Assembly (NCBI GenBank): GCA_036571765.1
Contig: BROE01000012.1
Coordinates: forward strand, 10,517,075 to 10,581,074
Direction of reading: 5' to 3'
Length of the DNA stretch: 64,000 nt
Source: Plecoglossus altivelis
Taxonomy: Eukaryota; Chordata; Actinopteri; Osmeriformes; Plecoglossidae
Below the pieces are notes generated by a model. It searched no databases. It had not been told where the DNA came from and was given only the letters and a program-made list of their open reading frames with translations. The translations under genes were made by a program, and so were the position numbers. Positions 60,139-64,000 of the stretch are shown in pieces. Within the stretch, counting starts at the first letter, position 1; every line of letters starts with the position of its first letter.

Positions 60139-63100
60139 CAAAGAAGTGTTGATTAGAAGCTGAGACGTGAGGCATCGGGGGACGGGCGTTCGGAGGGGTG
60201 TACTAAACAGGCTTAAACTGGCATTTACCAGCCCCGCCCCTTCCTGCGCGAGCGCCTTGAGGTTGCCGTGGTGAGGGCTGAAGAATGCTGGGGAGAGACA
60301 CGAACAGCATGATGAAACATTTCCTACTAGTCTCACACCAGAGTAACTCAGCAAGGTGTTTGTGTGTGTGTGTGTGTGTTTGTGTACCCCTGGTCTTCTT
60401 GTGGATGGAGAGGGCAGCTTTGAGGCGGCTCCAGGTGTGTGTGTCAGGGGTGAGGTCCAACAGCAGGGAGGAAAGGCGTCCGGTTCGGACCGGAGTGGAC
60501 AGGACCGCTCCGGGAGCCTGCAGCCAGCTGTCCATCCCAGCCTGGGTGGGGAGAGAGCAAAAGGGGGGGAAATGAAAGAAAGATAGAGGAATGTGACAGA
60601 CAGGAGGCAGGTATGTACCTATAATAAGCCAGAGAGGTGTGTGTGTGTGTCTGGGAGGTTATGCTCACCCCTGTAGCCGGTGCCATATTGCGTGCAGCCA
60701 GCAGCTCAGTGATGCTGCAGTCCCCCGGCTTGCCAGACTGGGGCGCTCTCTGTCTCCTCCTGCCGTGGTAGTTGTTTGCGCGGGCGCCCCCTGACGCCCC
60801 CTCTCTCTTGCTCCAGCGACTCAAGCTCAGGCCGCTCACGCACGCCTTCCGAGTGGTCCCCTGCCGGTCCTTGGACACGCTGCGCCGCTTCCTTCCCTGG
60901 GGAGCCACGGAGGCCTTCCTGGACCTGCGAGCCCCGTTGGGAACACAGTCAGGAATGTCCGGGACGTGAAGCTGTTTACCCTGGTCCTTAGGAGGGCTAC
61001 AGGCTCGTTTTCTTTTCACCCCTTGGTCAACAGGCTCTACTTCTGACCTGGTAGACTGACTGTTGTTGGGAGTGTTTGTGGAGTATTTGGTAGCTGTGCG
61101 AGGTTGGTCTATGTTGACTGCGTCCTCCATGACTGTTTGTGGTTGACCCACTTTCTCCAAGCTGATTGTAAGCTGCTGGGTTGGACGGTCCTCCTTCAGC
61201 ATCACTGTCAGAGGACCTAAACCCACCTCCTCGTCAGTCCATGTGGTCGGATCAGGACGCTGATCGCTGCCGATCAACTGCAAACGGTCAACCGACTTCA
61301 GACTGTCGATTGTGTGACTTTTCAACTCCAGACTATTCGCAGATTGAAACTCCTCGCAAAGCTCATTGCTGTCCGACCGTGAACGCACCATGGACTCTAC
61401 GCCATTTAAAGGCGAACCGTTGACACCCTCAATGCTGCTCACTGACCCCAGATGACCAACGGTTGCAACGCCAAGACCAGAACGATCAGAAGACAAGCCG
61501 CAGGTGGTCGACAGCACCAGTTTGATCAAGCTTGTGCCGTCGGCGGAGAGCTCGCTGCTCACTGACCGCATGTGGTCTATGCAGGACGAGTATGTGGTCG
61601 CTCCGTCTGGTTGGCTGACGTTGGTGGGTTTGTCCACTCTCTCTAGTAGAACCACAGAGCGCAGGGTCACACACCTCTTCGTCAGCTCATCCTCCGACCA
61701 CTCCAAATCCCCAGGTGCGGACACGAAACAAACACTGCCCTCAGACTCCTCCCACGCCCCCCGTGGTTCAGTCTGGTTGCCAGCAACCAATGAGAACAGT
61801 TCAAGGCTATGCGGCTCAATGGCATCAGTTGGGATTTCCATGCCTTTGGAGTGGCTCTTTTCTTCTGTGGTACAACTCCTCCTTGTATTTGGGATGTTAC
61901 CTTGAGGTGGTTCTTCATCATTTCTTCCTCCTGGTTCTCCAAGGTTTGAGAGGTGCTTCACCCCAGGGCTGCGCTCCGAGACTGGGGCAAGGGGAGAGGT
62001 ACAGTGGGGGTCCTCTGGAGGATCTACTTCCATTTCCTCCTGAGTGATGCTCAGACTCACAATCTCACTGACAGAGGAGGAGGGGCCGTCTAGCCTGTGC
62101 CGTGGTCTGAGCGGGGGACGAAGCGAGGGGGTGGAGCAGAACAGGGGTTTCCGAGGGCAGGGTTTGAGGTAAGGGTCAGCAGAGTCGTTGAGAGAGGAGA
62201 TCTCTCTGAGGTGGTCGTTGGTCACGCTGCTGTTCCTTGGCCCTGCCACAGGGCTCTCTGCGCTGGTCATCTCCCAGGGTTGGCCTCGTGTGGCCCGGCG
62301 GGAACACGGAGCCACGCTTCCACCGCCACCACTCAGCACAAAGTCATCAGAGGAGTTGAGGCATTGAAGGGGCATGAGAGCCTAATGAAGGTCAAATGAA
62401 TACATATGGTAACAATGACAGCAAAAAAAAATTCAATTGAGTCATGGTAACAACTATGCGGTTCAGTGTTGGATGTGTTGCTTACGATACGCGTGTTTCT
62501 GGGGATTTGGGGTTTGGGCGCTGCTGCTGCTCCTCTGCGGCGGGTGACAAATCGCCAGAGGGGCGCGTCAGGAGGGGCACTGAGAGGAGAGGGTGAGAGT
62601 AGCGGTGTCACGTAAACACAGAAGTCTTGGCGACTCTTGGCAATATTGACTGACAGTAGCCTCAGGTTTTGATTGACAGGTGCTTACTCTGAGTGTCTCT
62701 TCCCTCCGCCATGAGTGGCATTTCCACGTTTCTGAGAGACTCTCTCCTTCCTCAAGCCTGAAGAGTCTCCCTCGCTCTCGCTGCTGCTCACGGATTGTTT
62801 CGTTTTCCGCCCAGCAACCCGCCTGCCAACACATGCATATTTGAGTGTAACACAGTGCAAACACATGTATACTTGAAGCCTTGGTGAAATACTGGAGTAA
62901 TTCCACTAGCATTTATACACACTTGATGACCTTGTCTGTGTTACTAGCGCACATCTTCCCGCATGAATCAAATAAACCCCAAATACACAGTGGGAGAGGG
63001 CACATGCTAACCTGGCAGGCTTCTTCTGCTGTCGACGAACGGGCGGTGCAAGGAAGGGGGATAAACTACTCTGCTCCTCGCTGTTCTCATCTGTCAAGGG

Positions 63101-63729
63101 TATCGTCCTTTTAGACCTGACTGGACGGACACTTTGATTGCAGGAAACTCTAGTTTTCTTCCCTCTGGATAAAAGACGAAGAAAGATGAAGAGAAAGCAA
63201 GCAATGGAAGTGCAGAATGATACCAAATCTGCCCGCTTGAGTCATCTAAATCACGTAGAGCATAATAACACCCTGAGTGACGGCTCACCTGAGAGGCTTG
63301 TTTCGTTGCTGAACAGGTGGTGCTGGGGAAGGGGAGAAACTGTTCTCATCGCTGCTATTATTCCTCAGTCGCATCATGGCTTTGATTCTGGCTGGACGGA
63401 CACCTTGTCTGCCGGCAACACTAGTTTTCTTCCCCCTAAATACAAAAAGAGATTAAGAGACAAGTACATAGTTATTAGAGTGAAGAACGAGGCAGTGATT
63501 GAATAAGTTCAGATCTATTTGGACAGAAATGGAGACGTGGCATTCCTGCTCACCTTTTCGCTACTGCGGTTGATTCAATAGAGTCAGGTTTATTCACGGA
63601 AATGTCAGAAGTCGAGGTTGAAGTGCTGTCGAAAGTAATTTTTTGGATGTTAGGGACGACCCAGGCATCGACTTTCCGCATTTGCTTTCCATAGGTCTTC
63701 ATGAACAAAGGTCTCCCTACTCGATCCAT
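57620..63729 (-). CDS. haspin: Haspin, histone H3 threonine-3 kinase
   Basis: Atypical mitotic kinase. H3T3 phosphorylation recruits the chromosomal passenger complex to centromeres. There are 17 exons: 63729-63554, 63435-63289, 63164-63012, 62822-62688, 62579-62486, 62381-60669, 60541-60388, 60287-60139, 59958-59773, 59686-59577, 59478-59416, 59311-59220, 58993-58914, 58755-58667, 58526-58384, 58179-58077, 57818-57620. They encode 1261 residues (human about 800); the excess is in the long disordered N-terminal half. Kinase domain from about 940: glycine loop GEGTFGEVF (948), lysine 969 in VALK, HCVQG, DRPDFFEEDQLFLILEFEFG, catalytic HRDLHWGN (D1115), and DYS at 1153 where haspins have DYT instead of DFG. 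The end GDYQFDIYRIM and YHPHSNVLWLHYL is typical. The gene has introns, unlike the intronless mammalian gene. Exons 2-4 are related to one another. Confidence 0.95.
58994..59131. repeat. (GA)n / GAGAGGGAGAGCGA array in a haspin intron
   Basis: Purine repeat adjoining the acceptor of haspin exon 58993-58914 (pyrimidine tract on the minus strand). Confidence 0.95.
60091..60136. repeat. (GT)n microsatellite at a haspin splice donor
   Basis: GT repeats begin directly after the donor of haspin exon 60287-60139 on the minus strand, broken once by TTG. Confidence 0.95.
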
Positions 63730-64000
63730 CTTTAGCTGCAGTAAAACTAGCGACCACAGTAGCTGTCTTGCCCCACGAAACTGAAGTTTTAAAACGGCCT
63801 AGTGCTAGCTCGACCTAGCTAGTGCTAGCTATCCAAGCTACTGTTAGTTCTATCTTATTTTGATTCGGCTCTCAGTCCAATCCATTTGCAGGTCGAAATA
63901 ACATTAACTAGGGAACTGTAATAACAATATGCATTTTATTTTGCGTAATTTATTGAAAAGATAGCTATTCAAACTGGGAGGATGTTTTCCGAGCCCGCTC
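63730..64000 (-). promoter_or_regulatory. haspin: haspin upstream region
   Basis: Sequence immediately 5' of the haspin ATG, with repeated CTAGCTAGTGCTAGCT segments and no coding signal. It presumably contains the promoter or a short 5' UTR. Confidence 0.4.

Overview
The window looks like teleost fish genomic DNA. It has small GT/AG introns, abundant CA/GT/GA microsatellites and vertebrate-specific gene families. It carries six intron-containing genes, identified by comparing translated exons with family sequences remembered from human orthologues. No alignment or database search was run. For four full-length gene models the exon lengths sum to whole codons across every junction: slc43a3 507 aa, the PR/BED/hAT gene 1179 aa, ncapg 1006 aa and haspin 1261 aa. 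The two lcorl isoforms close at 574 and 2010 aa.

Layout. (1) About 620-12850, minus strand: ctnnd1 (p120-catenin), lacking its 3' end, with a 5 kb first intron that contains an assembly gap. (2) About 14440-19084, plus: slc43a3, a 12-helix nucleobase-type carrier. (3) 19431-23765, minus: a fusion gene encoding BED finger - PR/SET domain - BED finger - hAT transposase-like domain. This is the most unusual locus here. (4) 23919-about 38700, plus: lcorl, whose start codon lies only 153 bp from that of the fusion gene (shared promoter). It has two alternative terminal exons in the same phase, a helix-turn-helix corepressor exon and a large PALI-type exon that links to Polycomb repressive complex 2. 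(5) 38791-44866, minus: ncapg (condensin I HEAT subunit), tail to tail with lcorl. (6) 46566-about 56380, plus: fam184b, a long coiled-coil protein. (7) 57386-63729, minus: haspin, the histone H3 Thr3 kinase, with introns and with tandemly duplicated N-terminal exons.

The fam184b-ncapg-lcorl order and orientation match human chromosome 4p15, which supports lcorl over its paralogue lcor. The genes do not form an operon-like pathway. Several do act on chromatin or mitosis (lcorl/PALI, ncapg, haspin, and probably the PR/BED/hAT protein).

Quality warnings. Three places look like uncorrected-read or gap-filling artefacts: the first 680 bases (frameshifted ctnnd1 exon), the 84-N gap at 9003-9086 flanked by a noisy duplicate, and the 3' end of fam184b (degraded duplication at about 55530-55990).
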